A stretch of 6,220 bases of DNA, from assembly GCA_025054515.1 (NCBI GenBank), contig JANWZT010000074.1, forward strand, positions 1 to 6,220, read 5' to 3'. This document shows, in pieces, positions 5,672-6,220 of the stretch. The notes beneath the pieces are model-generated. The model searched no databases. It was not told the DNA's origin and saw nothing but the letters and a program-made list of their open reading frames with translations. Within the stretch, counting starts at the first letter, position 1; each line of letters opens with the position of its first letter. This DNA comes from Candidatus Caldarchaeum sp. (GTDB lineage Archaea > Thermoproteota > Nitrososphaeria_A > Caldarchaeales > Caldarchaeaceae). Both the position numbers and the translations under genes were made by a program.

Positions 5672-6220
5672 ATGGGTGAACGGCGACAGATTGGGCTGGG
5701 AACATGGTTGGATAAGCTGGCGTGGGACATCGTCGAAAGAGAGAGAAAACTGGGCCGAAGCCTCGATAACATAGTCACCGAAGCGGGCATAGCCGCTTCC
5801 GGGTTTGTCCACATCGGAAGCCTGTCCGACTCGGTCAGGGCTTACGCCGTATCCCTAGCCTTAAAAAATCTTGGATACAGGTCGGAGATGATACAATTCG
5901 CCGACGACATGGACGGGCTGCGAAGCGTTCCAGCCGAAATCCCCAAAGAATACGAAAAACATCTGCTCGAGCCGGTTTCGCTGATACCCGACCCGTTCAG
6001 CTGCCACGAATCTTACGCTGAACACATGGAATACCTGCTCCTTGACGCGCTCGCAAAACTAGGAGTTGAGGCAAAATTCTACAGAGGATATGAAATCTAC
6101 CGTCAAGGCCGCCTCAAAAAAGAAATCTTCGCCATACTTTCCAACTGGGAGGCCGTGGGCATGAAAATCGCCGAGCTGACTGGGCAGGAAAAATTCAAAA
6201 GCATGCTGCCTTATTTTCCG
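5672..6220 (+). CDS. lysS: Class I lysyl-tRNA synthetase, N-terminal 183 residues (truncated by window edge)
   Basis: Class I LysRS attaches lysine to tRNA-Lys and is found mainly in archaea in place of the class II enzyme. The visible third of the usual roughly 520-residue protein starts MGERRQIGLGTWLDK. It carries the class I HIGH-type signature in ASGFVHIGSL (42-51, H47-I-G-S50), the strand/loop FADDMDGLRSVPAEIP (76-91), and the LysRS-I hallmark IPDPFSCHESYAEH (105-118). The KMSKS loop and anticodon-binding region lie beyond the edge. The frame has a stop at 5636-5638 and no other standard start before the ATG at 5672. An ATG at 5650 is in another frame and meets a stop after nine codons. 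The gene follows the methyltransferase by 25 nt on the same strand; read-through is possible, but a separate TATA element is visible. Confidence 0.95.
   Translation, partial: MGERRQIGLGTWLDKLAWDIVERERKLGRSLDNIVTEAGIAASGFVHIGSLSDSVRAYAVSLALKNLGYRSEMIQFADDMDGLRSVPAEIPKEYEKHLLEPVSLIPDPFSCHESYAEHMEYLLLDALAKLGVEAKFYRGYEIYRQGRLKKEIFAILSNWEAVGMKIAELTGQEKFKSMLPYFP

Noticed and set aside
5627..5812. 61-codon minus-strand frame across the methyltransferase-lysS junction
   Set aside because: It is antisense to the conserved start of lysyl-tRNA synthetase and has no family resemblance.

Overview
The window is a gene-dense piece of an archaeal chromosome. Four products point to Archaea: sn-glycerol-1-phosphate dehydrogenase (the archaeal lipid-stereochemistry enzyme), a class I lysyl-tRNA synthetase, a DtdA-type D-aminoacyl-tRNA deacylase, and a helix-turn-helix regulator fused to a ThiN domain. 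A class II fumarase and the apparent lack of Shine-Dalgarno sites suggest a thermoproteote or Nitrososphaerota/Caldarchaeales-like lineage. That placement is inference only; the sequence read here does not fix it.

Layout from left to right: the 3' tail of an unrecognised + strand gene (1-111) runs into the end of fumC (minus strand, 95-1498). The G1P dehydrogenase gene (minus strand, 1523-2560) lies upstream of fumC in the same direction. A 54-nt divergent intergenic region (2561-2614) separates it from the HTH-ThiN regulator (plus strand, 2615-3556). That gene meets, tail to tail with a 4-nt overlap, a small HTH regulator (minus strand, 3553-3924). The two look like paralogues: same N-terminus, same HTH, same Cys/His motif, with the ThiN domain only in the long one. 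Next come dtdA (minus strand, 3970-4770), a 36-nt divergent promoter region, a predicted archaeal methyltransferase of unknown substrate (plus strand, 4807-5646), and the first 183 codons of the class I lysyl-tRNA synthetase (plus strand, 5672 to the window edge). No gene-free stretch reaches 300 bases; the longest is about 54 nt. I saw no RNA genes, insertion sequences, CRISPR arrays or long repeats.

The genes are housekeeping: TCA cycle, lipid backbone synthesis, thiamine-linked regulation, and tRNA charging with its proofreading. The left half joins central and lipid metabolism to a probable thiamine-phosphate-sensing regulator. The right half groups two tRNA-aminoacylation functions around the methyltransferase. 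The most informative non-coding signal is that each of the seven complete or 5'-complete genes has a TATA-like element centred about 26-32 nt upstream of its best start codon and no convincing ribosome binding site. This fits leaderless transcription and settles several start choices. The two divergent regions contain compact, symmetric promoter arrangements, and a perfect GACAT-N4-ATGTC inverted repeat abuts the start of the ThiN regulator. I did not find a wholly new multi-gene system. The best leads are the paralogous regulator pair and the divergent promoters.
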